From the NCBI RefSeq assembly GCF_014529535.1, contig NW_023503493.1:16834001-16898000 (forward strand): a DNA stretch of 64,000 nt, in the 5' to 3' direction. The notes beneath the pieces were generated by a model. The model did not search any database. It had not been told where the DNA came from and was given only the letters and a program-made list of their open reading frames with translations. Of this stretch, positions 1 through 11,700 are shown piece after piece. This DNA is from Bradysia coprophila (lineage: Eukaryota > Arthropoda > Insecta > Diptera > Sciaridae). Within the stretch, counting starts at the first letter, position 1. Each line of letters opens with the position of its first letter. The position numbers and the translations under genes are program-made.

Positions 1-555
1 CGTCTACAAGATTTGGCCTTCATGTTTTTGAAGTATATCGGTTCGTAATCATGAAATCTGTTCCTTCTTTTTTTAAATATATATAATTAATATATGAGAA
101 CAGAATAACTAGACTAGTTGTTCTTTAGGGATAAATAATTCTTAATAATATGAAAGCTAAGGGAAACTCTTATGCCTGTTTTTAGTTTTGAATGTTCATC
201 AAAATCAATCAGAGTCTATGAAAAATCTCGTGTAGCTTTTCGAACTCCTCTTCTATAAACATACCCATAACACGAGCTGAATTCGAACGTTTTAAAGCTA
301 TAAAAAAAATCTTAGATTTCGTTTAAACAGTTATGTCAGAAATGAAATTGCCTATAGCTTCGTCACACACACCAAGGACCTAGTAAGTGTATCTATTGCG
401 AATGGGACAATGAAAAAACCTTTATCTGACATCACTAACCATCGATCAACCATTACAGCATGGTATTTAAATGACTTGACTACGTCCTCTCTTTTCTTAT
501 CGTCTCTGAACATTCCAGGAGGTTCCTCTCATCGATAGGAGGGATTCTTTTGAAA
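1..555. other. AT-rich sequence before the first transposon, no gene seen
   Basis: I see no coding region here on either strand. The open frames are short, lack splice context and do not resemble known proteins. The right part (roughly 480-555) leads into the left terminus of the Mutator-like element and contains the motif GAGGGATTCTTTTGAAAA, which also occurs at the end of the foldback element near 55.2 kb, so some of this stretch probably belongs to a mobile element. Confidence 0.4.
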
Positions 556-965
556 AACAGCCTTTCGAAATCGGACGCATTTTCTAGTGGATTTTTTGAT
601 ATGTGCATAGGGCAATCGGTCGAAATAACTAATTTTAAATAACTAACTGCCAAAATAAATAACACCAAAAAAACTAACTACAAAAATAACTACTGGACTA
701 AATGACTAATGGTCAAATAAACTAAGCTAGAAAAAACTAATACCAAAATATCTAAAATGTTGATTAGAGAAAGTACTCGATTTTATCATCTCACTGGTTT
801 TTATTTTTCGGTAAAATGTGAACACTGCACCGGAATAAGCAAATGTTCTTTTGTATGAAAAAAAAAACTCTCCCAACATTGTTACGACTATTGTTGCTGT
901 TAGTATTACAATTATCATCGCGCATTGAAGAACAAAAACTGTGTCATTTATTTTAAAGTGTGATA

Positions 966-2563
966 ATGTCTACGTTAGAAATTGTGCGTAATCAAAAAGG
1001 TGGTGAGGTTGCTCTCCACAAAGGATATGAATACACTAAAAACGGGAAATCTACTGAGACCCAATACTGGAGATGTACACAGTAATTAAATTAGAAATAT
1101 TTTCACATCAAAAGCCATTTTTAACGATTTGAACTCTTTTGTTATTTTTATCAAAAGATATTCCATGACTCGCTGTCCTGGGCGCATGAATAGTGTCGGT
1201 ATCAATGTGAAAAAAGTTCTCGATCACTCGCACGCACCTGATGTTCGTAAAGGAAATGTTCGAAAAGTACTTGAAAATATTCGCAATCGAGCACTTTCCA
1301 CAACTGAACCACCAAGAAAAATTCTACGCAACATCACATGTTCGATTGGCAGAGTGTCCTCGGTAGAGCTGCCCAGTAATATCAATATGACACGTGGTAT
1401 ACGCAGGATTCGTAACAAAACGGGAGTTCATCCGAAAAATCCGAAAACATTGGCTGAATTAGTAATTGATGGAGACAATGCATTGACCTTGAAGGGCGAT
1501 CTTTTTGTTTTGTACGACAATCAATCGGATACGAAGCGAATAGTCATATTCTCAACAAATACAAATCTTTCGTTCTTATCATATTGCGATGAATGGTACA
1601 TGGATGGTACGTTCGATGTGGTTCCAACAATATTCAAACAATTGTATACGATTCATGGTAAGAACTAGAAACGTTAAAAAATTGAGGCCATTTTTCTGTA
1701 TCTATCTGTGTGATTGATAATTAGGCAGACGAAATAAAACTTATGTTCCGTGCGTGTACGTCTTGGCTAGTGGTAAGGATTTCTTCACCTACGCTGAAAT
1801 CTTTCGCAAACTTAAGGAATTACAACCAAGACTGAAACCGAAAACCGTTATGGTAGACTTTGAACAGGCTGCCATGAAAGCCATTCAACAAACATTTCCT
1901 GGAGTGGAGGTCTACGGATGTTTTTTTCATATGTGCCAGTGCATATACCGCCATATACAAGCACAAGGTCTACAAAGTATTTACGGTGAAGATGAGAATT
2001 TTGCCCAATACATGAGATGCTTAGCTGCATTAGCATTCGTTCCACCCGAAGAAGTGGTTAAACGATATGAAGAATTGAAAGGATTAGATTTTTTTAAAGC
2101 GAAGTTAAGCGGTAAATCAGCTGTTGATGTTGGAGTACAAAATTTGTTGTCATACTTTGAAAAAACTTGGATCGGCCACTTCGCGCGTAATAGATTTGTT
2201 GAGCCCCTATTTTCAATTGATTTGTGGAATGTTTACCACCAAACTCTTGCTTTCTTCCCAAGAACCAATAACGCAGTTGAGGCTTGGCATAATGCCATTA
2301 CGATATTGTTCGGTGTGCATCATCCTTGTATTTATAATTTTATTGAAGGCATTAAAAAGGAGCAAGATGCCGCAGAGATTTTAATTGCTAAGATGATGTC
2401 TGGCATACCAACAGACAATAAACAAAGTAAGAAACAAATAGAACTCGGTGAGCGATTGGTCGCAGTGGTAAAAATGTATAAAATTGATGATGCTACTTTC
2501 GACATAAAAGATTATTTATTCGGAATTAGCAGCGCAATTTCGTATCCATCTACTAAGAAGTGA
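966..2563 (+). CDS. FLYWCH zinc finger / MULE transposase, three exons, apparently intact
   Basis: Exons 966-1081, 1158-1657 and 1725-2563 join in frame (116+500+839 nt) to give 484 residues ending at a stop, with GT/AG introns of 76 and 67 bp. The N-terminus (about residues 1-75) is a FLYWCH finger: a YWRC motif, then the second cysteine in RCPGR and the final HSHAP histidine pair. The later part is a MULE-type DDE transposase domain. DGTFDV near the end of exon 2, VMVDFEQAA early in exon 3 and NNAVEAWH further on look like the catalytic D, D and E blocks, and a GCFFHMCQ segment lies between the last two. Proteins of this family cut and paste Mutator-like elements. The flanking inverted repeats show that this copy is still in its transposon rather than clearly domesticated. 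I see no stop or frameshift. AATAAA at 2805-2810 can serve as its polyadenylation signal. Confidence 0.8.
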
Positions 2564-2995
2564 TGCACATCTAGCAATATTGTAAGTGCTTTCAATTAAT
2601 TGGATGTGGAATTTTAAAATATTTAATTTTTTTTGTGATAATGAAGTAATTTATAGTTTTTAAGTCTTTTCATGAATTTTGTTGGTCGTTTAGAAGTGGA
2701 AATTGAAAATTGGATATTTTCTATTTGATAATGATGTTAGTCATACTTTGCTTTTTTCGGGCGTTTCGATGTAAGGACTAAATTTAGTGCTTGTTTCACA
2801 CTTTAATAAATATTTGAAATGTATTGTTTTTGTTTCCATTGACTAGTTAACATAATTTAGTAAGAAGATTGAAGTTTGCCGTAAGGCCGCCTGCTGTAAG
2901 GCAGTTTAAATTTAGGTTTTATAACTGTAATTTCGTAAGTACGTAAAACTAGAAGGTGCTAGATCTTGAAAGTTGAAAAAAAAAAAAAAAAAAAA

Positions 2996-3332
2996 AGCGG
3001 GGTCAAGGGGCGGCAGCCCCTGCATAGGGGGTCAAGGGGGGAGTATCCCCCCTTGCGAGGTTTAAGGGGTGGAACGGGGTTTGGGGCAGAGCCCCATGAA
3101 CGTCTGCAAGGCGGTAAACGAAAGCTCGCCGCAGGCGCGGGGGTTTGGGGGCGGAGCCCCCGTATTTTAAACTAATTCATCTCATAAAATAATTGTGCTA
3201 GTTAATTACGCTACATGAACGTCTGCAAGGCGGTAAACGAAAGCTCGCCGCAGGCGCGGGGGTTTGGGGGCGGAGCCCCCGTATTTCAAACTAATTCATC
3301 TCATAAAATAATTTTGCTAGTTAATTACTCTA
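2996..3332. repeat. GC-rich hairpin cassette with 119 bp tandem duplication
   Basis: This GC-rich island in an AT-rich window follows a 20-odd A run. It contains a string of short perfect hairpins: GGGGC-GGCA-GCCCC, GGGGGGA-GTA-TCCCCCC, GGGGC-AGA-GCCCC and GGGGGC-GGA-GCCCCC. From 3095 a 119 bp unit is repeated nearly exactly (3095-3213, 3214-3332). It lies between the transposase gene and the right inverted repeat of the MULE. The first part (about 65 bp) recurs inverted at 33150-33230 inside the hAT-like element. Open frames through it are compositional and I do not call a protein. Confidence 0.75.
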
Positions 3333-3919
3333 CTAATTATTTTGGTCATTCGTTTTTTTAGTTTTAGTTATTTGCTTATTAGTTATTGACGTATTAGTTA
3401 TTTAAGTATTAGTTAATTTGGTAATTAGTTATTTAAAATTAGTTATTTCGACACCAAGCCGTGCATAGATAGGTATTGGTCCCTAGATGCCAAAACCTTT
3501 TTCAAAAAAAAAAAATTCGTCTAAGCTTGTGTGGCTAGTGAGAGGTGACCAAAAAATGAAAAAATGCACTTTTCTTATGGAAATTTCTCGTAGGCCACGA
3601 AACCTACAAAGTCGTGTGGGTCAAAAAATCCACTAGAAAATGCGTCCGATTTCGACAGGCTGTTTACCGATGCATTTTGTTATTAAGTTAGAAAGACACA
3701 CACATTTCATAATTTAATCAAATGTTAATGGCAGAGATTCAGAGACTGAGACATGGAGGATTGCAAAGCACTAGAAGGGGCCGTGCTTTGAGGATTTTCA
3801 ATTTTTTGAAACGGTAGTGTATCCATGAGATCTTTTGTTTCGAAGTTTTAAGTCTCATAAAGGAGACGGTGTAGGTCAGTTTTTGAAGTTGAAACAGATA
3901 CTTCACATTTTCACAATCT

Positions 3920-4073
3920 TACACTCACGGAACTTTGAAAACCGACACATTTTCTGTTTCTGTGTTTTACTTGAGTTTCTGGTTTCTCCATATAAAAACA
4001 CATACAGAGTTCACAAAAAACCAGTAAACCACGAAACAAAAAATGTGTCGGTTTTCAAAATTCCGAGAGTGTA
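3920..4073. mobile_element. Small palindromic MITE-like element
   Basis: About 50 bp at the left (starting TACACTCACGGAA) reappears inverted at the right (TTCCGAGAGTGTA), with the core AAAACCGACACATTTT on both arms. The middle is short and non-coding. The size and the imperfect arms fit a non-autonomous DNA transposon remnant; the superfamily is not evident. Confidence 0.55.
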
Positions 4074-4139
4074 TGTTTCACTCATTTGGAATCACGGTCA
4101 TGTTTTTGTTTGTAGTCATTTTCCACGATGAAATAGAAT

Positions 4140-5490
4140 GAAACGTTTTTTAGATCGTACTACGCGTAGTAATGAAGATTCGATGAAAAATGAAAATGCT
4201 ATACTTTCAACGGGCTCAACAACAATTTCAATCTTTGTAAACTGATTGATTGATTTTGTGATTTCACACCTCAGAATTTGGCAAATAGTAAGTAAAAAGC
4301 AAACTTTTAGTGAATTTGTTTTTTACCACACACTCGAAGTATATCAGACTGACTCCACGGCAGCATAAAGTTAACTATTTTACTCTGCCATGAACTGATT
4401 CAAATAAAATCAATTATTTTCTCTTGGTTCGCTTCGACGACATTACTTTTTATTTATCACTCAACAGCACCTCACGGCTAAGAAATTTTGCGTCCAATTT
4501 TCGAGCAATGTTAACAACATTTGTATATGGGGCAAATCAAAGAGCTCGCTACTTGTGTAATTACTTATTGACCTCGCCACACAAAAAACCTAATTCCCAT
4601 TATTCATGCCGTAGATAGGTAACGTACTATAAAGTTGGAAATGGGTTTCTCGTTACGTAAACCATATAATTTACATGACCATTCCGTGTGTCTATCGTCC
4701 CATTTACAATGCGTATATTGGTTTAGATACTTAACATCTGAGTAGGTTCTTGATAATAAAACCGAGTACTAGTTTCATATACCTGAACATAAAAGAAACT
4801 CCATTAATTACGATTTGAATGATAAACTAAATACTTCTGACAAATTAACTACCCAAATAGCAATAATTTCGTAGGATTAAACCCATGACAAAAACCATAA
4901 AAATAATACATTTTATTGCATTCTATTACAGCACAATCAACCGCCCCCTACCACCAAATCACATAATATGCTATCGAAGCCGTTGTGTCGTCATTAGATT
5001 TCCTCTATTCCACGGCCGTTTCAGTGTTGTACTACTGTCTTATCATGTGAAATCGTTTAAGCCAGCATAAGACACCAACTACAAAACCAACGACAAAACA
5101 GAAAACAAAACACCACTAGACAATCGTATTACTATGTTTTGGGTGAATATATTTTCCGAAGTCACGATACCACGTTTGTAGTTACATAGCTGTAGCTATA
5201 TATACATATGTATCTCGTCTGTGATAAAAAATATATTTTATCAACGAAACAATATAAGTAACAACAGAGCGCCTACAAACTATCAACTGTCATATACGAC
5301 ACAATATATATTCACTTATGTGGCGTTTGTTTCAACAGAGAACTTTATCATATACAACGCCAGTAATTTACATTTTAGTTCTGTTTATGTTACACTACAC
5401 AGTTTTACCATAAGATGGAAAAAGTGATAAGCGAAAGTAGTATAACATCGTCAGCAGGTGAAGGTTTAATTGATAAAGCAACATGAATTG
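4140..5490. other. Intergenic AT-rich DNA upstream of the kinase gene
   Basis: Only short open frames with no recognisable domain or splice context are seen. The stretch presumably holds the promoter and untranslated leader of the cGMP-dependent kinase, but I cannot point to a specific core promoter. Confidence 0.35.
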
Positions 5491-5752
5491 AATTTTGTTT
5501 GAATTAATTATTTTTGTTTTCCCAAATTTAATTTCACCAGCAATACAGAGTGGCCTACCAACTGCTCCGACTAGTCTTCTGTCGCGTCAGAATTACAAGA
5601 AATCTCACAACTGTGTCAGCCTATTCGCCAAATGTAATTGCAAAGATGATCGGCGAAAAAAAGTTTTACAGTCGTACGTTCATCCGGACACGGCGTTCGT
5701 TTTTACCGATGAAAATAAAAATGCGGCGGTGTCCAGAGAACGGAAGTACACA

Positions 5753-8700
5753 ATGAAAAATCGATCCTCACAGCTGCCCCGAAGTAAACGCTTGTCAACG
5801 CCGAATATCGGCAATTATACGATACTCGATGTGGCTGGTAAGTGTTATCGAAAAGTGTGAAAAGTGGTGCGCGATAAGCAAAGTGAACAAAATCCATTTT
5901 CCTTTGTAGTTCATCCGGAAGTTGTGTTGGCTGTGTCCCATACAAACGGAATGATAGAGCCGATGTATGCCGAAAATACAATGCACAGCAAGCCGAGACC
6001 AATTTTGAAGAAAAGTTTTTCTGCAATACGCAGTGACTCATTAAACAATTCGTTAGATTGCCTGGAACAATTCAAATCGAAATCGAACGGAAATAGTCGA
6101 GACGGAAACTTAAACAATTCGTCGTATGACGCGCGGGTATCGATTCGAAACGCATTCTTTCGAAGCGAATTGGAACGGAAATTTTCCAATCTATCGTCGG
6201 AAGATTTCTCGTCCACACAAACTGATAATTTGGAATATCTCAAGTATAATGCATTGAGCTATCAGCAGAATAATGTGATAAACGATTATGAGAAAGAGAT
6301 TTATAGACAGATTAGTGATTCATCGTCGCCCCGATATTATGAGAACGTTTCTCGATCAAATTCATGTGAGGACAAAGTTGAGGTAAGTACAGAGTTTTGT
6401 GATTTGTTAGTTCTATTTAAATTGCTCTATGCAGTCTGTCGGATTATCGTTGGCAATATGACTAAAGGGTGTATCTCCGATATCTCAGGAACTACTGAAC
6501 CGATTTTGAAAAACTTTTTTTCCGTGAAAGGTAGTACCAAGTTATGAATTTTGAGCATAAAAAAAATTTCAGTGAAATCAGCACTTTTCGTCGTATTCTC
6601 TAGAGGCTTTTCAGTTTTTCCACAATAACTTCTGAGCCTTATGGCCAATTGACTTCATGTCGAGCTCAAAATTCATTACTTTTTACTACCTTTCAGGAAA
6701 AATTAAATTTAATCAATTTTTTTTTTGCTCATAGTGCGTCCGCTAAGGCTGGGAAATACACTAGGATCGTACAAATTGAGGTAAAATTGATTTTATGATC
6801 TGTATGGAATGCTGATTCCAAAATCATCAGGGATAACTCCGGCAGTCAACTGGTTCCGACGGGAGCGGCCGTTATGTAACTTTGGCTTCACTGAATTTTA
6901 ATGCCCATTTCCAAACAGATATCGATGTGGAATAAGCTGTAAAATATTCTTAAATGTTCAAAGTTTTTGACACTTTTGAAATAGCCTATGAAAAAGTGCA
7001 CTCTAGCCGGGATATCTCTTGAAGTTTTTGACCGATTTAAATTTTTTTAAAGCATAAAGTATAGGATTTTGAATTGGCTATAAACTTCCCGAAGAAGGCT
7101 TTCACGATTTTTTAGTATTTCGATTGAATTTCAAGGCTTTAAGCAGAAAAAAAATGAACCTCCAACTTCCGCCATTTTTTTCGGCCATTTTGGATTTTTT
7201 TTGTCAACAAAAAAATTACTCTAAAAAAACTTTGAACATTTAAGAATATTTTACAGCTTATTACACATCGATATCTGTTTCGAAATGGGCATGAAAATTC
7301 AGTTAAGCCAAAGTGACATAACGGTCGCTCCCGTCGGAACGAGTGAGCTGCCGGAGTTGCCCCTGATGATTTTGGAATCAGCATTCCATACAGATCATAA
7401 AATCAATTTTACCTCAATTTGCACAATCTTTTGCTTTAGCGGACACACTATCAAATGTCTTACAAATTTTGTTTAAAATAAGCTGTTTTTCGACAATATC
7501 TTCCGAACCATACGGCCGATTGACTTTACGTCGGGCTCAAAATTCAAAACTTCTCACTGCCTTTCAAGGAAAAAAAAAGTTTATCAAAATCGTTTCGGTA
7601 GTTTCTGAGATAGGGATTACAGCAATTATCGTAGATACGCCCTTTAGTTTTGTTGCCGACGTTATGTTTGTTAAGGTTTTCATTCGTTTCTTAAAAAAAA
7701 AAAAAAACAGTGACGATGACAGAGCTGCCCCTTATAGTAGTCGTTCAAAGTCAAATCTTGTGCTACAACTTTTCTTTCTAGTACATTTCGTCATAAAGTT
7801 ACTACTGTGAGCGATATATTATTCGTGAACCAACGTCACTGCTATGACATTTCATGGATTTTTTTGCATGCGTCGAAAACCGTACTTTTCATGTTTCAAG
7901 CACTTCTTTCGACGCTCTCAGCATGTAAAATCCATTACGTAACTCGGGATAAAAGTATCGTTTTCATGTGTTTATTGACCTCGGCTTCGCCTCGGCTCAA
8001 CAAAATTCACACGAAAACTCTACTTTTCATCTTTTTATCCCTAGTTATGTAAAATACTATTGTTTGTTGTGTATCTTTGCCGATTATTATTGCCGATTCA
8101 AACCAAGAAAAACAACCCAAAATTTCATGGATATTGACGTGAGTCCAGTTATTCCACGAGAAAATAATACTCAAAAAAACTTGTGGCGCCTATAAAATTA
8201 TTCCAGTTTTCCCGCAACTCTGACTATTTATTGCATTATCATTGCCAATGCACATGTGACTTCATTGCAAATTTGAAAAATGAGATTAAATATTTGTTTT
8301 TAAGACAATATTGCTAATCACGTCTTGTCACAGTCAATTGAACAAAAATAACTTACGATCAACGTAATTAAAGAAGCATCCTACATTTCCACACTAAAAC
8401 GAAAATAATTTCTTTGTTTTTACGATGGTCGTAACTTAAAAACGATGAGAAACACTTAATCAAAATTAATTTTCAATTCGAAAAAAAATATGAAAATATT
8501 GGAATCTGCCCAAATTGTCAGTTCCAGTTGTCTCTGAAACAACAAAAAATTTTATTTATAGATTCGCAACGAAGGCAATTTCTTACGTCCAAATCAAAAA
8601 ATGGATGTCAAATCGTCCGAACGAGAGTATTTGCGGACAATTAGCCAACATTATGAAAATGAATTGAAATTGGAAGAAGAGGTGATAAGACTGAAAGAAA

Positions 8701-11700
8701 TGCTGGCCGATCGCGACTCAGAAATCGATAATCTGAAAAGGGAAATACACAAACTCAAGGTTAGTTGCAACGAATGCGGCGATCTCAATATTTAGAATAA
8801 AATTTATTTTTATCTGATTTTTCTGCTGTGTTATATTCAATTTGCTATTCCATTTCTCTTCTTTGTTGAGCTGCTTTGTGGAAAACCGAATGAGCGTAAG
8901 CGGAATTTATTCTATTTATTTTGTAAGCGAATGTTATCTATTGAGTGTAACGAGTGATATACCTTTACCTACTTTGCAAAAATTATTTGAGAATACCATT
9001 CTGTTTACTTACTCCGAAAATAATCACCAGCTTAACAATAAAAAATTATCATCACGAACAAATATTAATCTTGCATATAGTTACGTGATGCCGTACATAC
9101 TCTACGAAATAATAGCAACAATACGCAACAAAGTCAAGAAGAAAGGAAAAAAAAACTTAAGTTAAAAATATGAATTCGTTTTAATTTGTTTAAACGACCA
9201 TAAAGTTTTCGCAGCACGTGTGCGGTATACATTGTTATGAACGTGGAAATTTTAGTCGAACATCATTTTTGATATTATGCCGAAACGAAATTTCATCTTT
9301 ACTTTTCTTTTCTTCTTCTTATTATTATTACATCGTTTATAGATTATGGATCGCTTATTTTTATTGCTGCGTTGTTATTGTTTGTCGTTGTGTTTATTTT
9401 ATACCATAAAAAGTTATGCAATAATTTCGCCCTCGCTCTTGTTACAACATGCGCTAATAATAAAAAGATTTCCACATAAGTCATTCCACTCTTACTGGTG
9501 GGATAATGTTTTCTATGATTTTTGTGCCTACCGAAACCAACTTTTTATCCGCTTGGTAATGCGATTTAGACGAAGAAGTACTAAATTTGGCATTTACCTA
9601 AAACAACGAACATTGGTATCCCACATTGACCAAAATCTAGTACTTCCATCACAATAAATCACCAGGCAAACGTTTTTAAGTTTATTTACGAGTGTGAGAA
9701 AATCTTCGCCGTCCAATGTAACACGGACACATTCTTTTCCATGGTGAACACACTTCAAGCATGTACTACTCAAGAGTACTAAATTTGTATTACCCAAAAT
9801 TCTGGTAATTCTTCTTGATCGTGTTAGTAAATAATGAGGATTGGGTGTTGTTTGTTTCTATTGATGGATCGAAAAATTAAGCGACACCCAATCCTCATTA
9901 GAGTACTAAAAAATTTGGAATCTTCTTTCATACAAAAAAGTATTCTATTTGGCAGCTGTCATTAAAAACACTTTTGCTTGAAGTGCATTGCTGTGGCTTG
10001 TATTTTCCGACATTTCTTCGTAAATAAAAAAAATGAAAGTTTTTGTCTTGGTTTACTTTTGCGTGGAATGTCCCTACAAATAGTTTGTGTGGAATTTTTG
10101 AAAGCATCTTATGGTTCGTAAAATACAATTTGTCGTTCAGAAGCTACTACTGATCTGTTATTGACAGCAACGACAAAAAAAGCTTTGAAGTCTTGCTAAT
10201 AAGGTTCTATATAGCAAAACACATTTAAAAACTAGTGAAGCCGACTTTAAACAGGAGAATTCACCGATTTGATGATTATTACAAAATAGGCAACTTACGC
10301 AAAATATGCTGCCTTGGCCTACAAAATAGTCATTGTCCGTAGTTCATTGCCATATTTTTGCCCTGCTCTCTGCAGCTTATGATTAGTCACTACTGAGCCT
10401 GACAGATGTAGGTGCTTTAATAGAAGCATGATGGGGCAGCATAAAATGAACTAAGATTATCTTCCTTTCTATATTGCAGGGTTACAGTCTCTCGCGACTT
10501 CATGTCTTATATTTAACTGAACTAAACATTTTCAAAGATGAAACACACTCCTTTGAGTGAAAACCATTTATTGAAGTGAAAGAACGTCAATTGATGAGTC
10601 AGTTATTTCAGGTCACCGAAAGTTTCTACACGTGCTAGACATTGTGACGTTCTAACGATGTCTAGCACATGTAGAAACTTTCGGTGACCTGAAATAACTT
10701 ACTCATCAATTGTCGTTCACAAAAGCAACATCGAAATTCACAACCAATTAAAAAAACGATTTTAGAGCTTTCCTTACTGGCAGTTATAAGACAGCAGAAC
10801 GTTTCACTCAGTTTTCGGAAAGTGTTTCATAGTTTTTCATGTCGTTTCATTAGTAATAATGGTGCTGTTACATCAATTGATTTAATAACAAGCAGAGCAT
10901 AGAGAGAAAAATTCAATCGGACGTTTCTCGTCAACGGAATTAAGGAGTTTTTTATTCGGAAAATTACACTATGCACATTTCACATTTCAATAAAAAATAT
11001 TAATATCGAGAAGCGCTCGCTAAAAATTGGTTTTTGTAGCGTCATTTAACTTTACGACCCAGTTTGTACAGCTCATAAAGCCACTACATATTCTCCATAA
11101 GCCATTGATCATTTTGTACGCATTTTATTTAAATTTTATTGATTTTACATCTGTACTGAAACAAGAGAGCATTAAAAATAGAAATGGATTATGGAAATCC
11201 AACAACAGCTATTCATATACGAAAAATGATACTGCCAAATCGAGACCATCTTTGACTTATTTTATTAATTTGTAACAGACAAGTTTTCAGTACAAACACA
11301 GACATTTTTAAAAGTTCCAATAAAACAGGTTGAGACACTCACGAAGACGGCTGCCATCGAAACGTGAAGAGTTAAGTCGATGTTTTATTATAGCACACAA
11401 AACGTTCTCTTCTGGCGAAGCCACGAGAAGATTCCAGGACCTTAAACTTTTCACGTAATTCCTCCAGTATACACTGAACACGAACACCTATTATCCATAA
11501 TATTACCGTATTTCTGAGCCTGTGCCTGTTACACTTGAGTCTCTTTAAAATAAAGTTCTTTATATTCTCCAATATGTCCACAGAGTGTACTCCAACAAAC
11601 AACTAGCAACAATTCCATTCATCGTGGCGATGGAGACCTATTATCTAGGTAAACATTTGTGTATATTACAGGTACTATTTTTGGGAATAACATTTACTGA

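Larger units (their letters stand above)
556..3664 (+). mobile_element. Mutator-like (MULE) DNA transposon with FLYWCH-MULE transposase
   Basis: The element is bounded by near-identical 44 bp inverted repeats at 556-599 and 3621-3664, sharing the core AAATCGGACGCATTTTCTAG. Inside these lie arrays of short AATAACTAA-type motifs: about 600-760 on the left, and about 3330-3460 in inverted orientation on the right. Between them sits a three-exon transposase gene (966-2563). After the gene come a polyadenylation signal, an A-run and a GC-rich hairpin cassette. TIRs flanking a transposase with a FLYWCH finger and a MULE catalytic domain match known animal Mutator-like elements of the Phantom type. 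I could not find a clean target duplication, and the sequence outside the two repeats differs, so the true outer ends may lie further out or one side may be rearranged. Confidence 0.7.

Noticed and set aside
2966-3175. Gly/Arg-rich frame of 69 codons
   Set aside because: It is a translation of poly-A and the GC-hairpin cassette within the transposon.
3835-4131. Plus-strand frame of 98 codons
   Set aside because: It spans the palindromic element 3920-4073 and is a product of the inverted arms.
9346-9657. Plus-strand frame of 103 codons in the kinase intron
   Set aside because: No recognisable motifs, composition of random AT-rich sequence, no splice partners in phase.
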